Of a stretch of DNA of 64,000 nt, positions 1 through 19,567 are shown piece after piece. Each line of letters opens with the position of its first letter. Position 1 is the stretch's first letter. The stretch covers positions 10,169,031-10,233,030 of the forward strand of contig NC_071337.1 in NCBI RefSeq assembly GCF_027744825.2. The letters are read 5' to 3'. Origin of the DNA: Synchiropus splendidus (Eukaryota > Chordata > Actinopteri > Syngnathiformes > Callionymidae). The notes beneath the pieces were generated by a model. That model made no database searches. It was given only the letters and a program-made list of their open reading frames with translations, and had not been told where the DNA came from. The position numbers were made by a program, and so were the translations under genes.

Positions 1-13
1 TTTGTGTTTGTAG

Positions 14-2123
14 AGCATTCGCCGGCTGCTTTCACCCAAGCCATCACAGTAAAGATGGACACCACCCAAGGTGAGTTTTCACAGTGTTTGTCAAGTCCAG
101 CCTCTCCACCAATATACTGACGACACCCTGAAACTTTGCTCAAGTTCCTCAGAGCTCCAGCACGGCCATGTCCTCCACCTTCCCCACCACAGAGGCCCTC
201 GACACCACCATGGCCGACCCCACCTCCGCACCCTTCCTTCGCAGCAGCAGACGCCTGTCCAACAAGAAAGAGTGTTTCCGATACGTCTACGGAACCTTCC
301 TAGGCAACATCACCATCGTCGGTGAGTGTGGCTTCATTCATCATCATCACCTGACATCACGCTCCTTTCACCACATTCCCCTGGTCTCCTCAGAGCATCC
401 GCTGGCTGAAGAGCAGAAGAGCCACATTGTGCAGGTGTCAGCCAACAGGCTGACCACCACTGACATCAGCTTCCTTGTTAAATGTCTCGGCAGGTGAGCT
501 CGGAATTTCAGCGACGCAGGTTCATGCTGCATCGCTGAAATTGGATGGATAGATAAGATAAATAAAATAAGATGGATGGATGGATGACCGTGCCTGAACC
601 CACTCTAGCGTCCCATCGTCCGTCTGCACCATCATGTCGGACCCCACCTGCACCGAGGTGCAGAGCATCATCTGCAATGAGGTCCCTCCGTCTCCCGAGT
701 GCGAGGTCCGACTAAGGAGGACCTTCCTGGACCCTGGTACCTACTGCATCAACATCACCCTGGTCGACGCCAGCAGCCTGTCTCTAGCCAGAGCCACCAT
801 CGCCTTCAACAGGCCCACGGAGCCACCGGGTGAGTACAGCACCTCCTGGAAACACATGTGGGGGTCACACATGGTGTGTGTGTGTGTGTGTGTCTGCAGT
901 GACCAGGAGCCCTCAAGCAGCTAAGGTGGTCCTGTCAGCCAGCGCCGTACTGCTCTCAGTCTTCGGCTTCATAGCCTACATGGTGTACAAGTAAGTGGCA
1001 GACGTACTATGAAGGCGAGGACCACTCACACAGAAAATACTGCGAGATTGTAACATTATTAATTTATTGGTTCTTAGTGAGTTGGCTTTCATAAATATAT
1101 ATACACATATATGAATTTGCATTTGAATGTTTCTGAGTGAGTATCTGGTCTGCGTGTATTTTTGATGCTTTAGACTGTGTGCTTCTTTGGGTTGTGGCTA
1201 CTTGGTATGTGTGCATGTTAGGATTTTTATGCATTAGTATATGCTTATGTTGTGTTCATATTTGTATAACTGGGAGTCGCAAAATTGCCTCTATGTACTG
1301 ATGCGTTTATTATTTGTCTATTTTTATGCTTTTTACTACTACAATTTATCAGTGCTTGTGGCTTTTACATGCAGTTTTTTCGAGTACTGAGTGTATACTA
1401 CTAATCTACAGAATGGCAGCTTTGGAGTGTTCCTATTGCTGCAGTATGTTGGTTGTGTGTTAGTTGTTGCTAACTTTCTGTATATTTGTGTATCCATGTT
1501 GGAAGCAAACTATGGTTTTACGTAGAATTTAGTGACTTTTCTTGGTAGGTTGTGTACCTGAGAGTAGCTTTGTGTGCATGTATCTATGTTGCAGGTTTCT
1601 GGTGGATTTTTGGTCGAAGTGTTCTGGATATATCTTTTTGCATTTTGTGGGGAATCTGTTCTTTTATGTTTTTATTTTATGTGAATTTTGGCAAATAATT
1701 TATACATTTAATGTTTCCTCAATAAATGGAAACCGTAATCTGATCACTGAAAATCTAAAATTAAAATGTTAAAATGTAAAATACAAGTAGAAATGTTAAT
1801 GTATCAGACGCAATGTAATATAATGTAACGAAAAGTCAAGTAAATGTAAATATAATTCCTTCATAAACAAAAAGTCCAAACCCCTCACTGACGTGTCTCA
1901 GTGACCCGACCAGTGTGTTGACAGCTTGACCTAAAAGGACCCTAATTATCGCCCTCTTCTTCCGTTCAGACGCTACAAGTCATACCGACCCATCCGAAGG
2001 TCGATGGTGGAAGACCCCTGCACCCGCAGCGGGGTGGGAGGTCGCGTGATGCGACTGAAGGAGTCACTTTTCCCATCCAGCGAGGAGAGTCACCACCTGC
2101 TGACCGAGAGACGCCCGGTCTAA
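14..2123 (+). CDS. gpnmb: Glycoprotein NMB (GPNMB), 3' coding exons, partial, with an apparent frameshift
   Basis: Type I membrane glycoprotein of the PMEL/GPNMB family found in melanosomes and lysosome-like organelles. Exons read: 14-70 (end of the PKD domain, AAFTQAITVKM), 155-321 (proline-rich linker with PCPPPSPP, then CFRYVYGTFLGNITIVE), 394-493, 609-829 (VPSSVCTIMSDPTC and RRTFLDPGTYCINITL), 900-990 (transmembrane helix) and 1970-2123 (basic cytosolic tail ending in TERRPV, stop 2121-2123). The tail holds an acidic dileucine sorting signal (ESHHLL), as expected for endolysosomal targeting. Most introns are 70-115 bp; the last is about 980 bp. Exon 155-321 is one base out of phase: the PKD exon enters the proline-rich frame, but the following half reads in another frame that fits all later exons. 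This is either a real frameshift (pseudogene or allele) or a sequence error. The 5' exons lie outside the window. Identity is firm; intactness is not. Confidence 0.85.
874..892. repeat. Short (TG)n microsatellite in a gpnmb intron
   Basis: About nine GT units lie directly before the TCTGCAG acceptor of the 70-bp gpnmb intron 830-899 and replace much of its pyrimidine tract. Confidence 0.8.
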
Positions 2124-2307
2124 CCTTCTACTCGCTCCAGTTACCTGCCAGTGACTTGGGGAAGCTGACAGAGCCGAGTCACTCACAGAAGATTAGACTG
2201 AAGGCTGCTGCAGAGCTGTATTTGCTAACATTGTGTCTGTGGTAGACCACTCTATCACGCTAGGTTTGTTGAGTGATGAACTGTTGGTGACAGTTAAGAC
2301 TAATAGC

Positions 2308-2313
2308 AATAAA
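2308..2313 (+). terminator. gpnmb polyadenylation signal
   Basis: Canonical AATAAA about 185 bp after the gpnmb stop codon. It is the first consensus signal downstream on this strand, so it probably defines the 3' end of the transcript. Cleavage site not determinable. Confidence 0.55.
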
Positions 2314-3659
2314 CTCATAACCACAAGCTGCTGTTTCTTATTGTTGGTCAGTGCTTGAACATGACTCATTGTGACTCCAAGGTGCGAGACAGACAGAGCC
2401 TCATTTCTTTCACCAATCACCCACTTGACCGCAAAAGGAGGGAGGGAGAGGAAAATCACATGACCTGAGGCGCATCCATGGCGCAAGCAGCTTCCTCTCC
2501 ATGCAGCTCTTCGCAGAGCCTCCACCTTTCAGGGAGACTCCATTCATCCTGCAACAGAAAGTCAATGAGTCTTCAGCTGCTTCTCTGAACTCACCTCTGC
2601 ACGACAGGTGACAACAGGCTGACCGTCAGCGCACTGGTGATTCACACACACGTCTGAAGACTCATGAACAATGACGACAAAATGCAGCACTAAAGATGAA
2701 CATATTTATTTCTGACTGGAGGGAGATCCAAAGTGCCATCGGAGCAGGTGATATTTCAAAATAACATCAGGTCAGAGGGTGGAGCTCCATGTCCATTGAA
2801 AAGAATCAAAATAAACAAGAGCAGCATTTCAATTGTCTCCTTTGAAACAGATAAAGACAGACATCCGTCACCAAGTGACTCATTTTTCAAATCAAAAAGT
2901 GAGCAACAAAAACAGTTTCTTCTCGCACGTTTTGGTCTCCAGGAAAAGGGTGACTTCAGTGCACAGTGTTGTACTGCTGAAGTGTTTGAACCCCAAAAAA
3001 GTACATGAAACTCAAATAGCTTATGAACTCAAGCCCCGATCCCAGAAATATTACTTTTTTTTTTTTTTTCCCTTGGTAAATCTTGGTGAATAAATACATG
3101 ACTTTCTTTTCTAACTTAAACATCTTATACCACATGAGGGGAAATAATATATATCCAGGAAGAATTCAATATAAATGAGTCACTAACACTTAGTCAATAC
3201 TAACAGTATTCTATTTCAAAACATGGTTGCTACACAGTTATTTCAATCTTAGTTTCAGAACTCTTGGGGAAAATTGAGTTTTGTCACAGCAGAGAGCAGG
3301 AGTCAAAGAAGATCTTGTCACTTAACAACACAAAAACAGCAAGTATTGTCAACCAAAAAACATAAACAAAAAAAGTCTTATTTAAATAAGCACCATATTT
3401 TTATAATTATGGCAAGTCAACATTCACGAGGTTATATAGTCTGTCTGGTTTAACCGCACCTACATTTGTTTGCAAATATTATAACCTGCTCTGCTTTGAA
3501 TCAGCCTTACAGAAGGTAAAGACCTTGACTAAACACACTCCTTTAATGACCCAGCTGAAAAGCTCCACAGAAAAAAAAAACAAAAGTCAAATATCCCTGG
3601 TTGAGGTCTGAAGTCTGAGAAGATCATCTGACCAATGAAACGTGGAGTTTGGTTTTGGT
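2314..3659. other. gpnmb-igf2bp3 convergent spacer; mainly igf2bp3 3' UTR
   Basis: No coding region is supported here. On the minus strand the 3' UTR of igf2bp3 probably runs from 3659 down to the signal near 2705. In mammals malsu1 lies between these two genes; nothing resembling it is present in these 1.3 kb. Confidence 0.5.
2705..2710 (-). terminator. Possible igf2bp3 polyadenylation signal
   Basis: TTTATT on the plus strand is AATAAA on the minus strand, about 950 bp after the igf2bp3 stop. Other A/T-rich hexamers exist nearby, so the choice is tentative. Confidence 0.35.
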
Positions 3660-11839
<8,180 letters not shown>

Positions 11840-12260
11840 GTTGGACGTCGCGAACTTCAGAGAGAGGGCGCGGCACCAGCTTACGGGACGCTACCGTCGC
11901 GGTTAGCATCGCCCGAAGTGACGACCAAACCTCCCGCCAAACCTCCGGCCGACTTCCATGAACGTGCGCTGAAGCGAAAATAAACAAGGAAGTGTCACTT
12001 TCACGGTGAGAAAAGTGTCGCGGAGCCAATTAGCTCGTTCGCGTTTCACCTGCTTTGGAGCGCGCGTCACGTGTTGAATCGTATAAACCCACCCACAATT
12101 GTCGGAGGACGAGTCAGGTGACTTTTAAAGCGGCTGCGGGATAAATATTCACCGTTATTGATTGGAGGGGAAGAAATAATGCAGTTGCTTTAAATGTAAC
12201 CGCAGCGTCTCCCGCGCGCTGTTTTGGGTTTGCGCATGCGCGCGGTGCCGGGCGAGTAAT
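11840..12260 (-). promoter_or_regulatory. igf2bp3 5' flank, CpG-rich promoter region
   Basis: The 400 bp before the igf2bp3 start codon are rich in CpG (CGCGCGT, GCGCATGCGCGCG and similar) compared with the A/T-rich sequence on either side. No TATA box is obvious. This is the expected place for the CpG-type promoter; the start site is not resolved. Confidence 0.45.
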
Positions 12261-12800
12261 ATTATTCCCTGAATTGTTTGCAAGTACAAATAACTTACTT
12301 TGAACGTTGTCACACACCAAAGCAATGAGGTTTGTGACTATCAGTCCACAGTTTTCTTTCTTCCCCGTCTGTTTTGTATAATCACATTTAAGCCTCAGTT
12401 AAGTTTTCTCTAGTTTTCACTCTTCGTGCTATTTAGTTTTATTAATCTAACGATTTTTTTTATCAACCTATTTCTTTGCATCTTGACGACTTATAAATTT
12501 ATGAAACAGCATTTATTTAAATTGTAAAAAAGGATGGTTAACTTCTGTAAGAACTTAAGTATAGAATTACAAAAACTAAAAATGGGCTAAACTATTTTGC
12601 TGATGGAAAATGGTAACAGGCACAAAAATGCAGTTTTCCTTCACAGGGAAATCCCTTTATTTGCTATATATTTTACAATGTATTCTCATCTTTGCCACCT
12701 CCTGAACAACTCATTTCCAGTGAACAGAACCTTTATTAAACATCCACCCACGGTGCAAGGTAAAAATGACGGAAAATAAAGCAAGAAAACTTTTGTTAAT
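12261..12800. other. A/T-rich spacer between tra2a and igf2bp3
   Basis: No gene, RNA or mobile element is recognisable. Reading frames are short and composition is A/T-rich. Confidence 0.5.
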
Positions 12801-12806
12801 TTTATT
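12801..12806 (-). terminator. Possible tra2a polyadenylation signal
   Basis: AATAAA on the minus strand, about 345 bp after the tra2a stop codon. The sequence in between reads as an ordinary 3' UTR. Confidence 0.45.
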
Positions 12807-13148
12807 TTCCAAAAAACAGAGGATGGACAAAAACTTTTTACATTTTATCAAAACTAAGGACATTTAATCTGGATCTTCCTCAATTACCAAAAATTGTCAT
12901 GCAAGAACCAAAGCACATTAACAAATGACCTCACAGACTTCCTCATCCACCACACATCTGAGAGATCCATCAAAAAAACACAGGCCACATTAAAATGAAC
13001 GTGTGCTCCACAAGAACAGAAACACCCCTGATCAAAACGCTGCTCCTTCTTTTTTCGTTTAGATTAAATAGGCATGCTGCTTGTAAAAGCCCCCCCCTCC
13101 CTGAAACGCACAATTATTCTTGGAGAGATGATGTGTGAAGGAAGCAAG

Positions 13149-16100
13149 TCAGTATCGACCTGTAAAAGAAACAAGATGTAAAGGTCAGCGGTCGGACGGT
13201 CAGTTTTAAACCAGAGGTTAGACTCCGTGGCAGAAACTTACGAGGGCTGTAGGAGCGTGACCGCGAGCGAGACCTGTAGCGACTGTAGTAAGGTGAGGGA
13301 GAGCGCCTCCGACTGTAGGGGCAGGGAAAACAATGATTACATTGCAAAACACTGGAGATACAAAAGCAGATCAATTCAAACTCACCTGTATCTGTAGTCA
13401 TACTCATCATATCTGTCATAGCGGTCATAACCTCTGTCATAGGAGTCTCGACCCCTCCTGCCTCCACCGCCGCCACCACCGCCGCCGCCGCCACCACCAC
13501 TGAAGGAGAGGATAAAATAGCCTGTTAAGATCCTGGCAAACTCCTCTTAGAGAGAAGAGATGGAAGGATGAAAGGTCCAAGAGACTTACTGAGTAGGTCG
13601 GCCCATGTAGATTCCTGGCGTGGGAGTATGGGGGCGTTTAGTGATGGAATAGTCCACTCTGATGCGCCTGCCGTCCAGCTCCATGTCGTTGGCTCGCTCC
13701 ATCGCCTGACAAGCAGAAGAACATTATTCCGTGATCCAACTGGCACAAAATCACAGGTGTGTTTTAAAGCAATAAAATATGAATAAAAACCATCAGTCTA
13801 AATCGATTTTTATCGTTGAAAGATTGTGTCTCTCTCGCTCCCTTTTTTGTAGAGCGATCACTGGCACCTTCTCTCTAGTCACATATGGCAGAGAAATTAC
13901 AAACACTGGATTGGGATTATGGCCCTTTGGGGAAGGCCATCCACCTGGTGGATGGTGGTCACTTGGACCTCTAGCATGCGAGTGACACGGCTGATCACAT
14001 CAAAGACACAGAGCGTGAACACCCCGACTCATTCATTACTCTGCCTCGCTTCAACAAAGTCAATCTCAGTTATGACATCATTTCACAAAATCAGCATCGG
14101 ATGCCTCTGGTTATAAACCATTCTACTATAAAGGAGAGGACCAATCACTGCACACAGTTTGCATTAAGTGTATTTTTTCCTTTTCTTCTTTAGCAAATTT
14201 GATGAACATGACTTGCACCACTTTTCAATGACAAATAAATATCTTTGCGTTGATCACATGGTTTCATTTATTTCAGTAGGCTTTGGTTTGTTTACATGTG
14301 AGTAGATTAAATATGGTTATTGAACACAAATGAAATCAAGAGTAATAAATCAGTTCTATTACTTAAATGGGCCCAGGGCCCATTTGTTCTGCGAAAGGTG
14401 GGCCCTGAGATCAAGAAGGTCAGGAACCCCTGGTGTAAATGACTACAACAGAACCAGTTGGTTGCAGCTGAAAAGGATGAGCGATGCTGTCGACTCTTAC
14501 CTCTTTAGAGTCCTCAATCCTCTCAAAGTAAACAAAGGCAAAGCCCCGGGAACGACCGGAGCGCTGGTCATAGACAACGTTGACCCCAGCCAGAGGTCCA
14601 TAGCGTGAAAACACCTCTCTCAGGTCACGCTCAGTGGTGTACAGACTCAACCCAAACACGCCTAAGCACGTGCTGGGGTCTGGGTTTGCCTGCAAAAGGT
14701 CACAGGTGAGCAGGTCAGAAAAGGTCTAGCACATGCCTTGCAATGTCTACACAACTGTATGAAGCCATTTACAAGATACAACAAATGAAAGGAAAAACTT
14801 CTTACACCAATGATGGCAAAAACAACCTCATTCATTTAAGGATGAGTCCTGTTGCAGTGTGGCAAGTCTTTGCCATACATAACTATTCCTGCAAAACCAT
14901 TGCAAGGAACTGTTTCAAATCATGCATTGATTTTTAAATGGCTTAAAGGGAACTAGCGCTTATTGGATGAGATAAAGAGTTTTAAAAAAGCGAATCCATT
15001 CTTCACTGCTGGTGAGAAACTATTCTCTCTAAGAACCGAAGAGTACAAGTTTTACATCACCAGCTAGTTTGCCCCAAATTTCTCATGAGAAATAGAAATG
15101 CATTACTTAAAAACACATTTCATTTTCAGCGACTTTTATATTACATGTCAACCTTCAATACTTACAATGTATTCAGTGCGATTAAGCAACAGTTTTCTTT
15201 GTTTACATTTTTTCAACTGATGGTTTTCAGACATGCTTGCAACTTTTCTCCAGTGCAAGGACTATTAACAAAGAATTCTTGTCGACATCCATGCTCTCCC
15301 GATCAGGACAAAAATGTGTACGACTTAACTCAGGACATTAAGTGGTACAAACTAATCGAATGGTAGATTGCTCAGTCTCCTGTGATGATTCACTTCAAGC
15401 TTTTGTCTTGCAGTCACGAACAACCTTCACAGTCAGCACTTTATCAATGAGACATGGCATTTCTTTTGTCCCCCAAACATTAGATCTCAGTCCAACCCAT
15501 TTTGATTCCATCAGTACTGGGGGAGAGAGGATCAGTTCAGGGCATGACTTACATTGAAACACAAACAGCTTTACATTTGTCCTGCACAGAATATGTGGGA
15601 AAGTCTACGTACCCTAACATCTGCACCACCGCCATGACTGTGAGCTTCTTTTGAGGAGTCATGGCTCTGTAGGTATAACGAAAGGAGGGGAAGGTTAATT
15701 AAAGGGGGCCACCAAAAGGTCATGTTCAGGTGGTTTCCCACAACAATGACATCTACAGACATTTACATTCACTCTTGATTTATCCAGGCAACCATGTTAA
15801 CATTGAGTTGAAAACATTTCTATGGAACGGCCAAGATAAACTGCCCTTTTGGGAGATTTTTTTTTCTTAAAAGCATCATCAAATGCCATTACTCATTGCA
15901 AAAAAAAAAAAAAAAAATCTAAAAATTTCATATTTCTGATGCCATCATACTTACTCTGCTTCCAGCATGGCGTCGGCGGCTTGACATTGGGGAGTTGCTC
16001 TGGCTTCTCCTGCGTCTGTAGTCGGTGCTGTGGGAACGAGAGCGGGACTTCCGGCGGTGGGAGCGGGACCGCGAGCGAGAGCGGCTATAACGTCTGTCTG

Positions 16101-17793
16101 AGTGGCGTTTAGAGCGGGACCTAAAACACAGTAAGGGCAATAGTCCATCGCGACTGTTAATAGCAAAATAAAGACATTTTAATGACTTCCACACCATCAG
16201 TTAAGATCAAGCCTAGAACTGTTGAAGGCCAGGTGACATTAAATCATAGCAGAAATTTAGGAAAAAAAGACACGTAAATATAGACCTTCATCTGTTCACA
16301 ACAGCTCCTATGTTGCTGGGAACTGTTGACATGAGTGCACGTCTGTCAACTATAGACAAATTGATATCAACTGTGCATCTGTTTTCTACATGCTGACTGA
16401 CAAGCCCGGTATGTTGTTGCAGCTGTCTCATACACCGCACCTTGTTATATAGTCGGACAAGAGCCCATTTTTGCACAAAAATGTGAGCGATCTGTTTAGG
16501 GATCAAAGGTATTAGTATTAAAAATTGTGTAGAGTCTCACCTTGATTTTGACCTTGAGCGAGATCTGGACTCCGAGTGTTTGGAGGCCCTGGAGGAGCTC
16601 CGTGACTGGGACCTGCTCCTCGACTTGGCCCGGGCTGGACTCCCGGGCTCAGACTTTGCCGGGGAGGGAGAACCCTACAGCCACAGCAGGACGTTAAAAC
16701 TTGGCATGGGTGAACACTTCAATTTTAACAGTGATAGAGGAGATGTGAAAAAGTATGTGTACAAAATCTTCCAAAAACAAAGAGGAGTTGGAAATAGCAA
16801 AGCAATTTTGCTGAACTATGTGACAATGATTAACTATAAACAACAGAGGGTTTTCTTTGTCCAGCAGGGTAATTAGGAGACAACAACAAAACATGCAAAA
16901 CAGGAAGCATGATAAAGAAAATATATTGTTGACATTTTTACTTAACCTATGGACACATTCATTCTTCCAGAAATTTCTATCCTTCTTCGTTCTTCTTTGT
17001 TCAGTTTTCTTATTTTCTGATTCCAGGTTTCGTTTTTTCTCTCTTCACCCAAACTGAAACCGGTTTCATTTAGCCTTTATTCTGCGAGCGCTCCTATCTG
17101 ACATCATTCTTCCGTCACATTTTCCTCCCCTTTCACATCCCAGTTAATGTTTTCATTAGCCTTCTTTTATCTTGAATATTTTCTTCATTATTCTTGGATA
17201 AAACTCTTCATATCCTTCACGACCAATAACCTTAATGAAAAAAGAACATTCAATAAAATTAAGGTCAAAAGAATGTAGATTTGATCAATTGACAGACACA
17301 CTAAAAAGCATCACATTTGCATTTCTTTAGAGCATAGAGTAGCTACATCAATCACTCTGTACATTTAATTCAATACAGCTATATAATAAGCAATTGTACA
17401 GCAATAGATTTGTATATTGGCCGCAGTTCTACCAAATGATGCATTACAGATAAAGACATTAGAATGATGCTAAGTTAACTACACTCCGAAGGCCCATTGG
17501 CCACACAATAAAGCAGCAGTCTATTTGATAAATTAGCGTATGCAAGTCAAACAATTACACAGGAAAACAACACAAACGTCTCGGGAGACATAGTAGAAAA
17601 AGGACGTTACCTATCTGAAGCAAAATAGTCATGAACAGTGCTCTGGTAAAGAACCGCGGCCAATACTAAAAATGGCTGTTTCTGTTGCAGTCACACTCAA
17701 GAACAAGAGGAGAAAGAGGTCGACAAACGAAGGGATATCAGACGCTGTGATACATACCCGTCTCTCGCACTTTCCATCCTCTACATCACTCAT
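13149..17793 (-). CDS. tra2a: Transformer-2 alpha splicing regulator
   Basis: Nuclear SR-like protein that binds GAA-rich exonic enhancers and promotes exon inclusion. Exons (minus, 5' to 3'): 17758-17793 (start [12 protein letters not shown]), 16541-16674, 15955-16120, 14501-14689, 13590-13705, 13386-13499, 13242-13312, 13149-13159. These give 837 nt and 278 residues, near the 282 of human TRA2A. Domains: N-terminal RS region ([17 protein letters not shown]), one RRM (about 118-197; [22 protein letters not shown]1 RGFAFVYF), the TRA2 linker [15 protein letters not shown], a glycine run, then the C-terminal RS region ending SPRRY. The last exon supplies only the final residues and the stop. 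A 54-nt in-frame cassette (15613-15666) would raise the length to 296, and a poison exon (16947-17230) would end translation early; both are listed separately. tra2a rather than tra2b is favoured by the neighbours. Confidence 0.95.
14173..14432. mobile_element. Truncated hAT-type element in a tra2a intron
   Basis: Closely similar to the 3' third of the complete copy at 20860-21545: shared blocks include TAGATTAAATATGGTTATTG and AATCAGTTCTATTACTT, and it ends in AGGAACCCCTG. The left part and left terminus are missing. No target duplication could be identified. Confidence 0.7.
15613..15666 (-). other. Candidate 54-nt cassette exon of tra2a
   Basis: Lies in the intron between the RS exon ending RRRHAGSR and the RRM exon starting ANPDPSTC. 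It has a good acceptor (TATACCTACAG) and donor (GTACGT), and phase 0 at both ends. Its 18 codons read [18 protein letters not shown] without a stop, so inclusion would lengthen the RS-RRM linker without shifting the frame. No such segment is in the human TRA2A sequence as I remember it. The splice signals and frame are seen; use as an exon is inferred. Confidence 0.5.
16947..17230 (-). other. tra2a poison exon (autoregulatory, premature stop)
   Basis: Within tra2a intron 1 the minus strand carries a 284-nt segment bounded by a plausible acceptor (TTTTTTCATTAAG at 17231) and donor (GTTAAG at 16946). It is packed with GAA and AGAAGAA motifs, the binding sites of TRA2 proteins themselves. Joined in phase to exon 1, it meets TAA at 17156-17158 after 24 codons, and 284 is not a multiple of three, so inclusion makes a truncated, decay-prone mRNA. 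Vertebrate TRA2 genes are known to carry a similar-sized GAA-rich poison exon at this position. Exact edges are inferred. Confidence 0.7.
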
Positions 17794-18010
17794 TTTGAAC
17801 AGGGCTATTCAAAATAAGTTTTATGTTATACTAGTCTATGCGAGCACGCGAGCTCTAACAGCCGCAGATGTGCTTCGGACAAAATGGCGCTTTCGCTGGG
17901 CGGTGTGTTTAGGTGAAGCGGGCTCTGACGTCACTTCCTAGTTACGATCGCTGTGTCTTCGTCACAGCGTCGCCTGCTGGTTATATAAAACATTTCACTA
18001 TACGGTGCGC
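17794..18010 (-). promoter_or_regulatory. tra2a 5' flank and probable promoter
   Basis: The sequence upstream of the tra2a start is CpG-containing (GCGAGCACGCGAGC, GGGCGGTGTG) and has no TATA box at a useful distance. The start site cannot be fixed from sequence alone. Confidence 0.35.
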
Positions 18011-18419
18011 TGATAACGTTGACGCCGTGAGAAGTTTGGAAACTCAGGGCAGACACATGTTGGAAGGAGAATGTTGGAGGCAACAGCCACTTGGAAGACT
18101 AACACAACCAGCCGAGGAGGAGCTACAAAACCGGTTGTGACAGCCGTTGATGAGAAATGCTAAAGATAATAAGCCTTAAAATGTTGCGACAACTGGCTGT
18201 TTTTGATGTGTAAACTAACGCACAATAGAACTTCTCCAGCTCACGGGGAAGTCCCTGACTAGTCTATCTATAGCAGGCACAAAGTGCAACACGATCCTCT
18301 ATGTGAAAGCAGCTGCTCATTCTGACCCACTCACATGACTGAGTGCTGACCTTAAAGTCACCCCACGTTGACTGGAAAGTTGAAAACAAGAGCAGGACCA
18401 ATGTAGTTTTGCACAGGAT

Positions 18420-18425
18420 TTTATT
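18420..18425 (-). terminator. Possible ccdc126 polyadenylation signal
   Basis: AATAAA on the minus strand, about 1.15 kb after the ccdc126 stop. The sequence 18426-19567 contains no supported gene and would be the 3' UTR. Confidence 0.4.
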
Positions 18426-19567
18426 TTAGTATCAAAACTTTATAGACTTTGGATCATTCTAAAAACGCAGCACGGGTCCATCTACATGAATTACTCATAC
18501 AGCCACAGAAAACTGCACTCGGTTGTGTTCTGATAATACATGTACTGTATTTGGAAGGTTGAAGCTTTAGTCAAGAGGGAAAAAGAAGGGCAGCTGCAGA
18601 GTACTTGTTACCATCAAAAGTCACCGCCTCCTGGCCGAGCTGCCATGTGCCAAGACACAGCAGTCAAGCGATAGAAAAATAGACTCCAAGCACAGCTAGT
18701 CTTGAACATTCACAGAGTTCTGAGTCAGGTCTGATGCTTGTGGATGCAGCAGTCTAGCTCAAGTGTAAATGAAGTTGTGGTTCGGGCTGAGTCAAAATGA
18801 AAGTGCAGGAATAGTTTTGACAATGTCAGTTGTTATTATTGCTCAGGAAGAGGAGAGTCAAGCATGTGACCAACAACCTTCATTTATGTCACACGAGAGC
18901 GAGGTCCCAAAAACAGTTGTTAGCTATGGAGGTGAACACAACGCATCAGCCGAACACTAACATGGGTTTTGTTCTTGTTTATGTCACAGCAGAACAGGTT
19001 AGAAACTCACTTAGTCCATCTCAAGGCAACTTTTGTCATTCACTGAAAGGCAAAAATTAGAAAGGAACAAGTGGATGACATGAACATTTTGGTAAAACTC
19101 CTACCATGTTGCTTTTCTCGACTGACCTGAGGTGGGAAACGGTAATGGGTTTGACCTAACATCTGAATGAAGTGCAGCCTTTGGATTTTCTATAATCAAG
19201 CGACAGTGTTTCTTTACTCGCAAGGATGAATATTCATCATACATATCAAATGCAGCAGCTAAAAACAAACAAACTTGTTGATGTTGGTAAAATTGTAATA
19301 TACATGTTTCAACAGTCATGTGGTTTAAAAACTCAAGAGAAAAAGTCATTTAAAAAAAACAAAAATAAGTTGAAACAAGTTTAACAAAACATCTGGTAAG
19401 TTCTGGTAAACAAAAATAAATATCAGCATTTGTCAGGGCAATAACAAGTCCTTATCCGGCCCAACCTTCCTGGAAGCATCCTTCACTGTCCAAAAGTTCC
19501 TCATTGCTCCCACTCTCTTGATGGCATCAGAAATAAACTCCTCTAAAAGTGTGATGTGCTCTGGAGC

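Noticed and set aside
2193..2525. 110-codon minus-strand open frame after gpnmb
   Set aside because: Lies in the gpnmb 3' UTR region, no family resemblance and no splice context; does not resemble malsu1.
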